DNA from: Neostapfia colusana
Lineage: Eukaryota; Streptophyta; Magnoliopsida; Poales; Poaceae
Reading direction: 5' to 3'
DNA length: 64,000 bases
Assembly: GCA_030760725.1 (NCBI GenBank)
Contig: JASWHV010000019.1
Span: 30,817,944 to 30,881,943, forward strand
Positions within the stretch are counted from its first letter, which is position 1. The number at the start of each line of letters is the position of its first letter. Under the pieces are notes generated by a model that was not told where the DNA came from, did not search any database, and saw only the letters and a program-made list of their open reading frames with translations. Below are positions 33,802-46,400 of the stretch, in pieces. A program made the position numbers and the translations under genes.

Positions 33802-35169
33802 CTCCGCGCCATAGAGATGAAGTTCGGGCTGCTCCAACTCAGCGAGCAGCGCAAGACTCAGTTTGCGGTCCAGCAGCTCCAAGGATCCACGAGCGCATGG
33901 TGGGCCAACTTCTGTGCTTCACAGCCCACCGACCGAGTGATGACCTGGACGGAGTTCCGGACGGCCTTCAGGGCCTATCATATACCGCCAGGTTTAATGA
34001 AGAGGAAAATGCAGGAGTTCTTACACCTGCAGCAAGGGAGCCGGAAAGCGCTGGAATACTCCAGAGCGTTCAACGATCTCGCGCTCTACACGTCGTATCA
34101 CGCAGATACAGACGAGAAGCGGCGAGATCATTTTTACCAGGGGCTTAACCCGCTCCTGAAGGACAAGTTGGCGATGTTCAATCGCGGCAGCCTCAACGAC
34201 ATCATTGATGCTGCGATTGTTCAGGAGGACTCTGGCAAGGAGTTAGCGGCGGCGGAGAGAAAGCGAAGCACGCCGCAGATCAGTGGAGAAGGAGGCGGTC
34301 CTTCTCAGAAGTTTCGGATGGTGAATCGCCCATCATCAGGTCCACGCTGGCAACCACCACAGCGGTCGATGCCGTTCCACAGTCGGCCATACTCTTCACC
34401 GGCATTCCGGCCGGCACTTCCAGCACCACCACAACCACAACAGCAGCAGCGGGCGATGCCGCGTGCGTTTGCACCTCAGCAACGCATGCCGGGCTTTCGT
34501 CCACCGAGCACTCCACCAGCAGCGGCCACATGTTACAAGTGTGGTCGTCTAGGACACTTCGCGAGCAGTTGCCCGGAGAGGCAAGGCGGCGGAGTGGCAC
34601 CACAGTTTCCGGGGAGGAATCAACCCCGGAACCCTACTAATGCGCGGCGGGCAAACCCTAGGCCCGGCACTGTCCACCAACTTGCCATTGAGGACGTGCC
34701 GGAGGGCGAGCCAATCCTTGCGGGTATGTTCCAACTCCACCAGCATCCCACTATAATACTGTTTGATTCAGGCGCCACGCATAATTTTATTAGCCAAGCT
34801 TTCATTGCTAAACACAGTTTGCCAATACTACCCACCGATAGTCCATATTTAATTTGTTCACCGGGTGGGAAGATTTCAGCAAGCGTAATGGTCTCCAAAG
34901 CACCATTATGCTTAGCGGGTAGAGTGTACCCCATGTCTCTCATTATCTTAGAGGGACAGAAGGTCGATGTCATCCTAGGGATGTCGTGGTTAACCCGCCA
35001 CGGCGCTGTTTTAGACACCGTCCTTCGAGTCGTGCACTTAAACTCAGAGGTGCACGGTTCTCACTCATTAACCCGCCACGGCGCTGTTTTAGACACCATC
35101 CTTCGAGTCGTGCACTTAAACTCAGAGGTGCACGGTTCTCACTCATTATTTCTGGACAGTCCAGAAATA
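33802..35169 (+). pseudogene. Element B gag (3' part) and protease, resumed after C
   Basis: Continues gag from LRAIEMKFGLL through the capsid-like core (TWTEFRTAFRAYHIPPG) and a P/Q-rich stretch to an intact CCHC knuckle (34531-34572, CYKCGRLGHFASSC). The protease keeps its DSGATH active site and VDVILGMSW. A 78 bp in-frame tandem duplication lies at 34990-35145. The frame is lost at about 35169, where one A is missing from a run of four (GAAATAAAC, against GAAATAAAAC in C). Except for these changes and the C insertion it looks functional in design. Confidence 0.9.
34990..35145 (+). repeat. 78 bp tandem duplication in the protease-RT linker of B
   Basis: Two adjacent copies, 34990-35067 and 35068-35145, each beginning TTAACCCGCCACGG, with a single difference (ACCGTCC against ACCATCC). 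Seventy-eight bases is 26 codons, so the frame is kept. A and C have one copy. Confidence 0.95.
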
Positions 35170-38096
35170 AACTTCCAAGTGTCTATCAAGCCACAACCAT
35201 CAGATTGGAGGATATTCCAGTGGTCCGAGAGTTCCCTGACGTATTCCCGGACGAATTGCCGGGGATGCCGCCCGATAGAGAGGTGGAGTTCAAGATTGAA
35301 CTTGCACCGGGAACCATGCCAATATCCCGAAGGCCGTACAAGATGGCGCCCAAGGAGTTGGCTGAACTGACGACTCAGCTCACGGACCTTCTGGAGAAGG
35401 GTTTTATTAGGCCGAGCTCCTCGCCATGGGGCTGTTCGGCATTATTTGTCAAGAAGAAGGATAAGACGTTGCGGCTTTGCGTGGACTATCGTCCATCGAA
35501 TGCCGTAACCATCAAGAATAAATACCCATTGCCACGGATCGACATGTTATTTGATCAGTTGGTCGAATCAAAGATCTTTTCCAAGATGGATTTAAGATCC
35601 GGGTACCATCAGATTAAGATAAGGGCTGAGGACATTCCGAAGACGGCTTTCTCGATGAGGTACGGACTTTATGAGTACCTGGTCATGTCCTTCGGCCTCA
35701 CCAATGCTCCAGCTCAGGTCATGTACTTAATGAACTCGGTATTCATGCCGGAGCTGGACAAGTTTGTCGTGGTCTTCATTGACGACATCCTGGTATATTC
35801 CACGTCGGAGGAAGATCACAAGAAACATCTGCGTATAGTCTTGCAACGGCTGCGGGATCACAAGTTATACGCAAAATTCAGCAAATGCGAGTTTTGGATA
35901 TCGCAAGTGCCTTTCCTCGGGCATATCATCTCAGCGGAGGGTATCGCTGTGGACCCGAGCAAGATCACTCAAGTGCTGAATTGGAAATCCCCGAGAACTG
36001 TTCACAAGGTACGGAGTTTCCTCGGACTCGCGGGATATTATTGGAGGTTCATCCCGAACTTCTCGAAGATTGCCAAGCCAATGACAGAGCTGCTGAAGAA
36101 GGCTACCAAATATGTTTGGAGTCCAGTATGTGAAGCAGCATTCAAGGCTTTAGTCAAGCACCTGACATCAGCACCGGTTTTGGCGCAGCCAGACACAACA
36201 AAACCGTTCAATGTGTACTGTGATGCATCCGGCATTGGGCTCGGATGTGTGCTGATGCAAGATCGAAGAGTGGTCGCGTATGGATCACGGCAGCTTAGAA
36301 ACCATGAGCAAAATTATCCAACTCACGATTTGGAGCTCGCAGCCGTGGTACTTGCACTAAAAATGTGGAGGCACTACCTACTCGGTAACCTCGTACATTT
36401 ATATACCGACCACAAAAGCCTCAAGTACATATTCACTCAGAAGGAGCTGAACATGAGGCAACGAAGATGGTTAGAACTGATAAAGGATTACGAGATAGAG
36501 ATCCATTATCATCCGGGCAAGGCAAACGTAGTGGCAGATGCGCTGAGCCGCAAGTCACACGTCAACAATCTGACCATCACACCGTTGGAAGAGAGCGAAC
36601 CACCACTACATGTGATTCCACATGGAGCTCTCTACAACCTAGCTTTGATCCCCACCATCCGTGAAGAGGTAGCGGCAGCCCAGAAGAATGACAAGGGCAT
36701 GTCTCATTTACGGAGACGTGTAGATAGTGGGGAGCTGAAATGTTTCCGGAAAGACGGAGACGGCGTCCTATGGTTCAAGGACCGGATCGTCGTACCCCGT
36801 AACCCGAAATTACGAAAGAAAATCTTTGATGAGGCTCACTTATCAAAGTTTTCTATTCACCCCGGCAGCAACAAAATGTATCAAGAACTCAGAAGCAAGT
36901 TTTGGTGGACACGGATGAAGCGTGAGACTGCAAAATACCTGTCCGAGTGTGATACATGTCGAAGGGTGAAGGCAGATCATATGAGGAAACCGGGACTGCT
37001 GCAACCACTGGGCATTCCTGCCTGGAAGTGGGAGGATGTGAGCATGGACTTCATCGTCGGTTTACCCACCACCTTGCAGAAACATGATTCTGTGTGGGTG
37101 ATCATCGATCGGCTCACCAAAGTTGCCCATTTCATCCCAGTCAACACAAATTACAACGCCAAGAAGTACGCTGAACTGTACATCTCACGGATCCTATGCT
37201 TATACGGCATACCCCGTACCATCATATCGGACCGGGGCACTTTATTTGTGTCCCGTTTTTGGGAGCAGCTGCACGCTGCCTTGGGGACGAAGCTGATACG
37301 TAGTTCAGCCTACCACCCGCAGACGGATGGGCAAACGGAGCGGGTAAATCAAATTTTAGAAGACATGCTACGAGCTTGCGCTATCAACCACAGCAAGAAT
37401 TGGGATGATCACTTGCCGTTAGCCGAGTTCTCGTACAATAATGGGTACCAAGCCAGCATCAAGATGGCACCTTACAAGGCGCTATACGGGCGGAAATGCC
37501 GCACACCACTGAATTGGTGCGAATCTGGCGAAAGGGTTACCTTCGGGATTGACCTTGTCAACAACACGGAAGAAAAGGTTCGACTGATTCAAGCGAGCCT
37601 AAAAGCCGCTCAATCCCGTCAGAAACAATATGCGGACCGGAGAAGGCGCCCATTACAATTCAAAGTTGGAGATGACATATATCTACGGGTGTCTCCAATG
37701 AAGGGCGTAAACAGATTTGGGGTGAGAGGAAAGTTGGCACCCCGATTCATCGGTCCATTTCAGATTACCGAAAGATGTGGATCAGTGGCATACCGGCTGA
37801 AATTACCAGAAGCACTTTCCGGTGTGCACGACGTCTTTCACATTTCCCAGCTGAGGAAGTGTCTTAAGCTATCAACTACCATTCAGCTGGAGGATATTGA
37901 AGAACTGCAACCGGATCTAACCTATCGGGAGGAACCGGTGCAGATTATTGATGAAAAGGCCCGAACCACACACAACCGTACATTTTGGTTCTACAAGGTT
38001 CTATGGAGTAATCACTCCATGGACAAAACGACATGGGAGAGCGAAGAATTCCTTCGCACTAACTACCCCGAATTTTTCACGTCGCATATCCGGTAA
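35170..38096 (+). pseudogene. Element B Pol: RT, RNase H, integrase, chromodomain (off-frame from gag)
   Basis: Open from the linker (KLPSVYQATT) to the stop at 38094-38096, but in a different frame from B gag-protease because of the 1 bp deletion just upstream. RT has FIRPSSSPWG and VVFIDDILVYS. RNase H has FNVYCDAS and LYTDHKSL. Integrase has the HHCC site, MDFIVGLP, SDRGT and TDGQTERVN. The chromodomain is EEPVQIIDEKA to TTWESEE. All key residues are present, and substitutions such as YYRRF to YYWRF suggest mild decay. No functional Gag-Pol could be made without correction of the frameshift and removal of C. Confidence 0.9.
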
Positions 38097-38152
38097 TTTT
38101 CCACCGTCCTCTCTCACATTTTCACCTTATAATCTCGGGATGAGATTCTTTT

Positions 38153-38165
38153 AAGGGGGGAGGAA
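38153..38165 (+). other. Element B polypurine tract
   Basis: AAGGGGGGAGGAA directly before the 3' LTR. Confidence 0.88.
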
Positions 38166-41100
38166 TGTAAGGGCCTCAGTGTTTGACACACATTTGCAGT
38201 GTTCATCACCACACCACACACCTCATTTGAGGAAGGATGATGAACACAAATGAAGAGCAAGTAACAATTATCAACATGCTCATTAGAGAACAAACTCACA
38301 TATTGCCAAAGCGGTATTTCACACATGTGATATAAGGGGGGCTGGACATATGAAAATTCCTACATTTTGCTAAGGATGTCCATGCCAAGTTTCACCCAAA
38401 TTCCAAACCTTTTTGAGGTCATTTTGGGTATAGTTAGAAAGAGGGCAGTTTGAAACCATATTCAAATTCAAACTGTTTTTATCCCATGAATTTAAAAGTG
38501 GGAGGCATATTCTTACTCAGCACATTTTTGTGATCCCACACACCAATTTTCACTCCATTTGGAGTTGATCTTGACATGAGCTAAGTGGGATACATTCAAA
38601 CTTCATTTGAATTCAAAACTGCACTTGTGCTGAAATTCACTCAAACCAAACCCAATTTGAACTTTGATCAATTCAAATGGTTCATGGGTGGATAATTTGA
38701 ATTACCAGGGGTACTATGGGGATCACTGTTTACAACAGTGATTAGGAGTAAATTTCAGAGGTTAAAACTGGAAGTGGGTCCCACATGTCAGCCACTGCTC
38801 AGATCAAACCGACTGAGACTTTTCTCACTCGGGTCACCGAGCCGCCGCTGCGATCGCCACCGAGGGCAGCCGCCGCGCCAGCAGCTGCTTGCCCACGCGC
38901 GGGCGTGAGACGGTGCAGAGCCTTCTTAAGGCGCCTGCCCCCCCTCCTCGGCCGAGGCATCGCCGTTCTTCCCCGCAAGAACTAAGTGCCGGCCGAAGTT
39001 TTCCGCAGCTCGGAATCGATCGGAGAACGCCGATCACAGCTCCCTCCGTCCACTCCAGAGCCCCAGCAAGGTACTAGATAACTCCTCCGTCCTCCCCGCT
39101 GCTAGAATTCCGTTGAAACCAATTGATATCGGCTGTGCCGTAAGATCAAATTCGGGACTTGGAACCGCCGCACCTCGGGCTCCCGTGGACATCCCAACCA
39201 GGGCGTTGTCACGCCCGAGCCAAGGCACCCTTGGACGCGCTGGTGACCGGTGCTGCTCATCCCCGAGCCACAGCTCGAGTGGTTGCTCACCGGCGGCGAA
39301 TTTCCACTTTTCCCCTTTCTGTGTGCAGAACGACCTTCGGGTGCGATTCTGTTTAATTCGTGCTCTAGAAAGGATTAGGGGGCCTCAAGCCGCTCTCACA
39401 CAAGCTAGACACGGTAACGCACAAGTTGCCTTCACAACTCTAGGCCGGAGAACCTCTGTACCCGGCGTAATTCGAGGACTACTAATGGCGGAATGAACGG
39501 GCGGCATCGGGCGCACGGTGAGGACCTATTTCGGGCCTTCCCCGAGCTGCCTTGAGCTCATGTCGACCTTCTCTGAGGTCCACTGGTGCTCCCCGACCGG
39601 TTTCCAAAGTAGTTGAGGTGCTAGGGAAGTCAGCCGACATGGCCGAAGTTGTTCCGAGGTGGCGGCTCGTCGCCGACCATGCTCCGGCCATTGTCATGAG
39701 CAGCTGACCCTAGAATCCTGTTCCCCGAGTAAAAGTAGGCAGGGACGGCCAGAATCGAGAAGTTTGGAGCTGTACAGAAGCCGGCGGCGAGCTCTCCGGC
39801 GAGGTCCCTCGGAGGCGGGGCGCGGGCGTCGCGAGGTTGAAGAAGGGGGTGGACCCCAGCTGTCAGTGGGAGATATTTTGAATCGGGATCCGGCTGCGGC
39901 CGGGATCGGGTGTGCTGGCACGCAAAATCATTGTGGGCCGCGGTGTGCCGTCGCCTCGGCGTGCGACGCGTGTCACCTGGGCCCACGCGCGAGTTTAAAC
40001 TTTTCCCCGATTTTCAGATTTCCTTCAAACTTCAAATCCTCATAACGTTGGCTAGAAAGCTCCAAATTGAGTGAACCAAATTTTGCTGGATTCAGCTCTC
40101 TGAGTACCTTCCAGCAAATCAAGTTTCACTTCATGAAATTCCTTAATTCTTCAGAATTAAATCCTCAAACATAAAACTGGTTGGAATTTTAGCTGGAAAA
40201 TCCTGTGGGGGAAAATTCTGAAATTTTGCTGGGATGTTCACCAAAATATCCCTGAACTACCATAAAAATTTCAGATCCATTTTAGCTCATCTGATCCACC
40301 TAATGGGGTGATTAGTGAAACTGTTCCAGAGAAAATAGAAAATGTTCAGAAACATTTTCAGAATTTTCTCTGAAATTGTTTAGCACATAACTTTAGCTAG
40401 GAACTTTCAAATTAAGTGAGACCAACTCCATTAGAACCCTCTGAAAATCTAGTTTTCAGAAAGTCATAGTTTGTTTCATGAAAATTTCTAGAACACCCTA
40501 AGAGTTCCAATTAAGGTCAAGGACATAATTAATTGTGGAGCGCTCAAATGAGCTTTGCTGCAACTAAAACTTGACCAAGTTTCTGTTTAGGTTGTAACCA
40601 AGCCACAATAAAAGTTTCACAGTCATTAGGTCTGTCTAGCAAAGGTTATAAGCTTCACAAATTCAAATTTAATCTAAATGCATTCCAATTAATACATGTA
40701 TGTCTTATATCATGTAGTCGCTAAGATCGAGGATGAACCCGAAGTCCTAGACTTCGTTACTCCGGAGGAGCAGCTAGCCTACGACCAAGAGCAGCAAGGC
40801 AAGCTCCGGTTTGCATTAACCTTTTTACAAATTTTTATTGTTTTGAGCACATAGTTGTTTCCTTTATTCTGTGCATTAGAGTCTTGTTTGGAAGCCCCAC
40901 TGCATAGCCAAGAGAACCATGGGTTGGGTTTAGGATTGCAAACCCCGTTAGCTACTGCATTGCTAGGATAGAGTAGGATTCGGTACAAGTCGAGTAGTTG
41001 GAACTACTCGCGAGCATAGGCTAGAGGCACTCGACTCGGGTAGTGATAGCACATGAAACACATAGCAAGAAAATGAGACCAAGCGGAGGGTAAGGGCAGC

Positions 41101-42207
41101 AGGACTTTGGGGCCTGTGTGCTGTAGCTCCACTTGTGTCGATTGAGGACCGAGCCGTGTGCGGTCCTGTTGAACAAGCTAGAACAGTACCGAAGACCTAC
41201 CGGCTATATGGGAACCGGGAAACTGATGTAACTCGGGTAGCTGGGTATTGAGGCATTGCCCGTCGTTCATAGGGTAGGTTGAGAGCTTGAGGTGTGAATC
41301 GGCTGGCGGCACTGAGATGCGCGTGCAGAGACCTCTTGCTCGGGACGATGGGACCGGTTCAATATTTGCCTGACGGGCGAAAGGTGGTTGCGTACGGCGT
41401 CTGTGATGGTTGTTGTAGGCAACATCGAGTACGGGCATACGTGACGGGGTTGTTCGTGTAACTCTGCAGGTGTAAATCGATTATAATCGCCGTCCCTCGC
41501 GGTCAGTGAGTACCACTTGTTCACTGTACCGTGACGTAGAAAGAACAGGCTAGTTATATGTTAAAATGTTGCTGATTGAAAGATAGACTTGATAGCTAAT
41601 GACTTGCTGTAGTTTAGAGCTAACTAAAGTTCATTTCAACTTTGGGCAAAGTACATGAGAGAAATGCGTTTCTTGTTTGATTGCGGCTCTCTCATGTGCC
41701 TTAGCATAAGGTTCTCCACAACCTGCTGCTAAAACTTGAAAATAAGGTTCTACTAATTAGGCGAGTCCTTGCAAATGATTTTTACCTCATGTAACCCATT
41801 AACCCCCATGTAGAAGTTCCATGTCTAGGTGAGACGGGTCAGACTTGCTGAGCCTTCGTGCTCACTGCTTGTGTTTGAAGCTTTTGCAGGGTTCTATGAG
41901 GAAGGGACTCCCGAAGAGGAGACGGAACACCAGGAGGGGAACCCCGTCGAGTGGGAGTCGTGCACGCCGCAGAGTTAGTGTGCGTGTGTGCTAGCAAGGA
42001 CACGTTCGAGGGCTGAACGTGGACTTGATGCGTAGTCTATGCCCGCGAGTGTAGACTAACCTTATTTTGATGTAAACATGTTCATAAACCTGTTTATGTA
42101 ATAAAATTTCGCTTCCGCTTTGTACCTTTGACGTGTGTTATCCGGTGCTGTGTAACGCAGTACCCCTCAGCTCGATCCTGGCTCGACAAGACCGTGGGGT
42201 TGTGTCA
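38166..42207 (+). repeat. Element B 3' LTR (4042 bp)
   Basis: Starts TGTAAGGG and ends GTGTCA. It differs from the 5' copy by scattered substitutions and small indels (about 2% in the first ~390 bases). A candidate GT-AG first intron is present as in the 5' copy (CAAG before GTACTAG near 39069). AATAAA lies near 42110. The base after its end is already A LTR sequence (CAATG). Confidence 0.93.
40718..41978 (+). other. LTR-internal split reading frame, B 3' LTR copy
   Basis: Block 1 (40718-40798) reads AKIEDEPEVLDFVTPEEQ onward, ending CAAG before GCAAGC. Block 2 (41890-41978) follows TTTTGCAG and reads FYEEGTPEEETEHQEG to ESCTPQS and TAG. The two amino-acid changes from the C copy (E to D, P to H) leave the frame open. 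The frame is retained in both B LTRs despite ~2% divergence. Confidence 0.58.
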
Positions 42208-43456
42208 CAATGCCAAGATAGTGTAGGATTCGGTACAAGTCAAGGAGTTGGAACTACTCGCGAGCATAGGCTAGAGGCACTCGACTCGGGTAGAGATAGC
42301 ACATGAAAAACATGGCAAGAAAGATGAGACCGAGTGGAGAGTAAGGGCAGCAGGACTTTGGGGCCTGCGTGCTATAGCTCCGCTTGTGTCGATTGAGGAC
42401 CGAGCCGTGTGCGGGCCTGTTGAACAAGCTAGAACAGTACCGAAGACCTACCGGATATATGGGAACCGGGAAACCGATGTAACTCGGGTAGCTGGGTGTT
42501 GAGGCATAGCTGGTCGTTCAGAGGGTAGGTTGATAGCTCGAGGTGTAAATCGGCTGGCGGCACTAGGATGCACGTGCAGAGACCTCTTGCTCGGGACGAA
42601 TGGACCGGTTCAACATTTGGCTAACGGGTGAAAGGTAGTTGCGTACAGCGTCCGTGATGGTTGTTGTAGGCAACATCGAGTACGGGCGTACGTGACGGGT
42701 TGTTCGGGTAACCCTGCAGGTGTAAATCGATTATAATCGCCGTCACTAGCGGTCAGTGAGTACCACTTGTTCACTGTACCGTGATGTAGAAAGAACAGGA
42801 TAGTTAAATGTTAAAATGTTGCTGATTGAAAGATGGACTCGATTGTTAATGATTGCTGTAGTTTAGAGCTAATTAAAGTTCCTTTCAACTTTGGGCAAAG
42901 TACATGAGAGAAATGCATTTCTTGTTTGATTGCGGCTCTCTCATGTGCCTTAGCGTAAGGTTCCCCACAACCTGCGGCTAAAACTTGAAAGTAAGATTCC
43001 ACTAATTAGGTGAGTCCTTTGCAACTTGTTTTTATCTCATGTACCCATCACCCCTCATTTAGAAGTTTCATGTTTAGGAGAGACGGGTCAGTCTTGCTGA
43101 GCCTTCGTGCTCACTGCTTGTGTTGAAGCTTTTGCAGGGTTCTATGAGGAAGGGACTCCCGAAGAGGAGACGGAACCCCAGGAGGGGAACCCCGTCGAGT
43201 GGGAGTCGTGCACGCCGCCGTGTTAGTGTGCGTGCGTGCTAGCAAGGACACGTTCACGGGCTGAACGTGAACTTGATGCATAGTCTACGCCCGTGAGTGT
43301 AGACTGGACCTATTTTGATGTAAAGATGTTCATAAACCACTTTATGTAATAAAAGTTTTGCTTCCGCTTTGTACCTTTGATGTGTGTTATTCGGTGCTGT
43401 GCAACACGGCACCCCTCAGCGTGATCCTGTCTCGACAAGACCATGGGGTCGTGTCA
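42208..43456 (+). repeat. Element A 3' LTR, right piece
   Basis: Collinear with 3170-4418 of the A 5' LTR (both exactly 1249 bp), ending GTGTCA and followed by the TCAAA duplication. Block 2 of the LTR reading frame is at 43138-43226, preceded by TTTTGCAG, and here keeps the T lost in the 5' copy. Block 1 lay in the deleted 509 bp. No other gene. Confidence 0.94.
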
Positions 43457-43461
43457 TCAAA
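43457..43461. repeat. Target-site duplication of element A, right copy
   Basis: TCAAA, matching 329-333. Joining the two flanks restores the minus-strand Z LTR around a TTTGATTG block. Confidence 0.92.
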
Positions 43462-46400
43462 CAAGAAACACAGTTCTCTCATGTGCTTTGTCCAAATTTG
43501 AAAAGAACTTTAATTAGCTCTAAACTACAACAAGTCATTAACAATCAAGTACATATTTCAATCAGCAACATTTTAACATGGAACTAGCCTGTTCTTTCTA
43601 GGTCACGGTACAATGAACAAGGGGTACTCACTGACCGTAGGTACGGCGATTATATTCGATTTACACCTGCAGGGTTACCCGAATAGCCCTTCATGTATGC
43701 CCATACTCGATGTTGCCTACAGCAACCATCATGGACGTCGTACGCAACCACCTTTCATCCATCAACCAAATGTTGAACCGGTGCTATCGTCTCGAGCAAG
43801 AGGTCTCTGCGCGTGCATCCGCAGTGCCGCCAGCCGATTTACACCTCAAGCTCTCAAACTACCCTCTGGACGACAAGCAATGCCTCAACACCCATCTACC
43901 CGAATTACATCGGCTTCCCGGTTCCCATATATCCGGTAGATCTTCGGTATTGTTCTAGCTTGTTCAACAGGCCCGCACACGGCTCGGTCCTCAATCGACA
44001 CAAGCGGAGCTACGGCACCCTGGCCCCAACATCCTGCTGCCCTTACTCTCCGTTCGGTCTCATTTTTCCTGCCATGTGTTCCATTTGCCATATCTAACCG
44101 AGTTGTGTGCCCCTAGCCTATTCTCGTGAGAAGTTTTAACTACTCGACTTGTACCGGATCCTACTCTATCTTAGCATTGCAGTGGCTACTCGATGTTTAA
44201 AACTTAAGCCCAAAACTATGGTTTTCTTGGCTATGCATTTGGGTTTTTAAACAAGACTCTAATGCATAAGTAAGGTGAATACTCAATGTAAGTTCTCAAA
44301 ACAATAAAGTTTATAAAAGGTTAATGCAAACTGGAGCTTACCTATTTTGTAGGGTAGTAGTATATAATAGAAGTTAGTGAGCTCCGATCCCTTGATTCCT
44401 CTGAACTTGCTCAACTGATTCACACGTCAAGGGATGACTCCATCGAAGTCCTTCGTCGTGAGCACTATCGACATGAATATGCATAATATTTTATAATGCA
44501 ATGTAAAGACTTATGAGATTTAAACTTATTAATAACAGAGGCTGTGTTGAGGTGTTGGGATGATGTTGTTGCCTCTGTTGTGTAAATAAATCAAAGGAAC
44601 TAAATCTGCCTTAGATGTCTCATTACATCTCTAGCTAAGTTCCTAATGAACATATATGATGAGCTCCAATGATTTGGACATAACTATGGATCCTGATGTC
44701 CAATGACATCGAAATTTTTACAGGAAGTCATAAACTACACATAGATTTATCTTTCCAAATTTCAGCTAATGTGGATGAAAATTGTGTCCCCCATAATTCC
44801 CACCATAATTCCTTATGTGTTTCTCACATACATAAGCATGGAGAACAAGGACAGGGAGATCTAAGGATCAACTTGAGGTAAAACTTTGCATGTGAGTTCC
44901 TGGTCACATGAAAGTAATCTGGACCAAAAATTAACACTTTTCATTGAGTGGTTTATGTAGAACAATTCATTAAGCAGTTAAGCAAAATGAAATTAATTCT
45001 GAAGTAACTCACATGTTCATGTCAAAATTAGTGAACTAAAATTTCAATTATAGTTCCTAGAACATGGCTGAATTTTCCTATGATTTTTGGAGCTATGAAT
45101 TGCCCAGAACTGTATTTTCCAACTCTGGGACTTTTTCTGAAAAGTTTCTGTATTCATTTGAATACAGCACTTTGAAATCTGAATTATCCCACATAAATCA
45201 ACTCCAAATGAGCTTAAAATTTTACAGGAATTCAATAACATCCTAGGCCTATTCTGGTAAAAAATGATGATTTTTGAATGAACCAAACTCCCTCTAAAAT
45301 TCTTTTACTGATAAGTTTCATAGAATTTTTCAGAATTGATTATTGACTTTCATACAAATGGGGTTGCATATTTCGATAGAGTACTTCAATCTGAATATAT
45401 CACAATTTGAATCACTAAATTTGGAAGTTCCTACGCAAAGATATGATTTTACAAGAATTGGGGAAAATCTGAAAATGAGCTCTGTTCTATTTTCCAATTT
45501 CCAGAGACCTAAAGAATTAACACCACATTTGTCCAAGCAAATGAGGTCCAATGCTTCTAAAATTTTTACTGGAGTTCAAGTATATTTGGAAGGATCTCCT
45601 TCCCAAATTTAGGAATTTTCCAATACACATAACTTCTGGAATAATTCCTACAATATGTTCCTTATATGAATTAATGACCCAAATCTAGGTATTTTCATAA
45701 TTATTAGGCTGCACCCCTTTATAGCAATCTCTGAGAGGAATAAAAAAAATTCTTTTGACAATTTTTGGACACTCCTTCAGAAAGTTGTGGCTATTTAAAC
45801 TTTGAACTGAAATCTGAAAACACAGAAAAGTTTAAATGTATGCAGCTGGGCCCGGACCACGTGTCACCCTCTGAAACAAAGACACATGGGCTACACAGTT
45901 CCAGACGCGCAGTCACATCAGATCCGATAGCCACATAGGATCGGGATTTTTAATTTCTCTCTCACTGACTGCTGGGGCCCGGCACACCCTTCTTCAACCT
46001 CGGCCCAACTCCCGCGGCCGCGTGCCCGCGTCGGCCCCTTTGCTGGAACTCCACGGAAATCGGTTTCCCAACCTCCTTCGAAGCCCCTGCTCACTGCTAG
46101 TGCCTAAAATCATGTTCTGAACACTTTAGTGAAGCTTCCCAGAGCCGGCGAGGTCCCCAACCCCTCTCGCGATGGTGCAGAGGCTCGGTTCACCCTCGGC
46201 AGCATCGGCCGGTCTCTCTAGCTCGCCAAACCTTAGGTTTTCAAGCTCTACAGCACCGGTGAACTATCAGGAAGATCGACGTGGCCTCAAAATTACTCGG
46301 GAACGACGGTTAATGGGGTTTCACGATGCGCCCGCGGTCCCCCGCCTCGATAGCCGTTGGAAAACCTCAAAATACTCGGCCTACGTGCAGTTTCAAGCTA

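Larger units (their letters stand above)
13531..42207 (+). mobile_element. Element B: chromovirus-type LTR retrotransposon, split by C
   Basis: It starts TGTAAGGG at 13531 and ends GTGTCA at 42207. Without C the order is 5' LTR, PBS, leader, aORF, gag, protease, RT, RNase H, integrase, chromodomain, polypurine tract, 3' LTR. The two LTRs show about 8 differences over the first ~390 bases, placing it between A and C in age. The flanks do not match (CGACC left, CAATG right), so there is no target duplication. One side abuts the inverted RNase H scrap, so insertion or later repair removed part of the A LTR. Apart from C, its coding region is nearly complete, with one frameshift and one in-frame duplication. 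Confidence 0.92.
334..43456 (+). mobile_element. Element A: chromovirus-type LTR retrotransposon, split by B and C
   Basis: The element starts TGTAAGGG at 334 and ends GTGTCA at 43456, with matching TCAAA duplications. Its own sequence is the 5' LTR (334-4418), PBS, leader, aORF, gag, damaged pol, polypurine tract and a 3' LTR in two pieces (11051-13373 and 42208-43456). Element B and an inverted pol scrap occupy the gap. The two LTRs differ by about 8 bases over roughly 260 aligned by eye, so it is clearly older than C. Pol is non-functional: a stop and active-site change in protease, deletion of reverse transcriptase, and a stop before the chromodomain. It inserted into the older minus-strand LTR Z. 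Confidence 0.92.
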
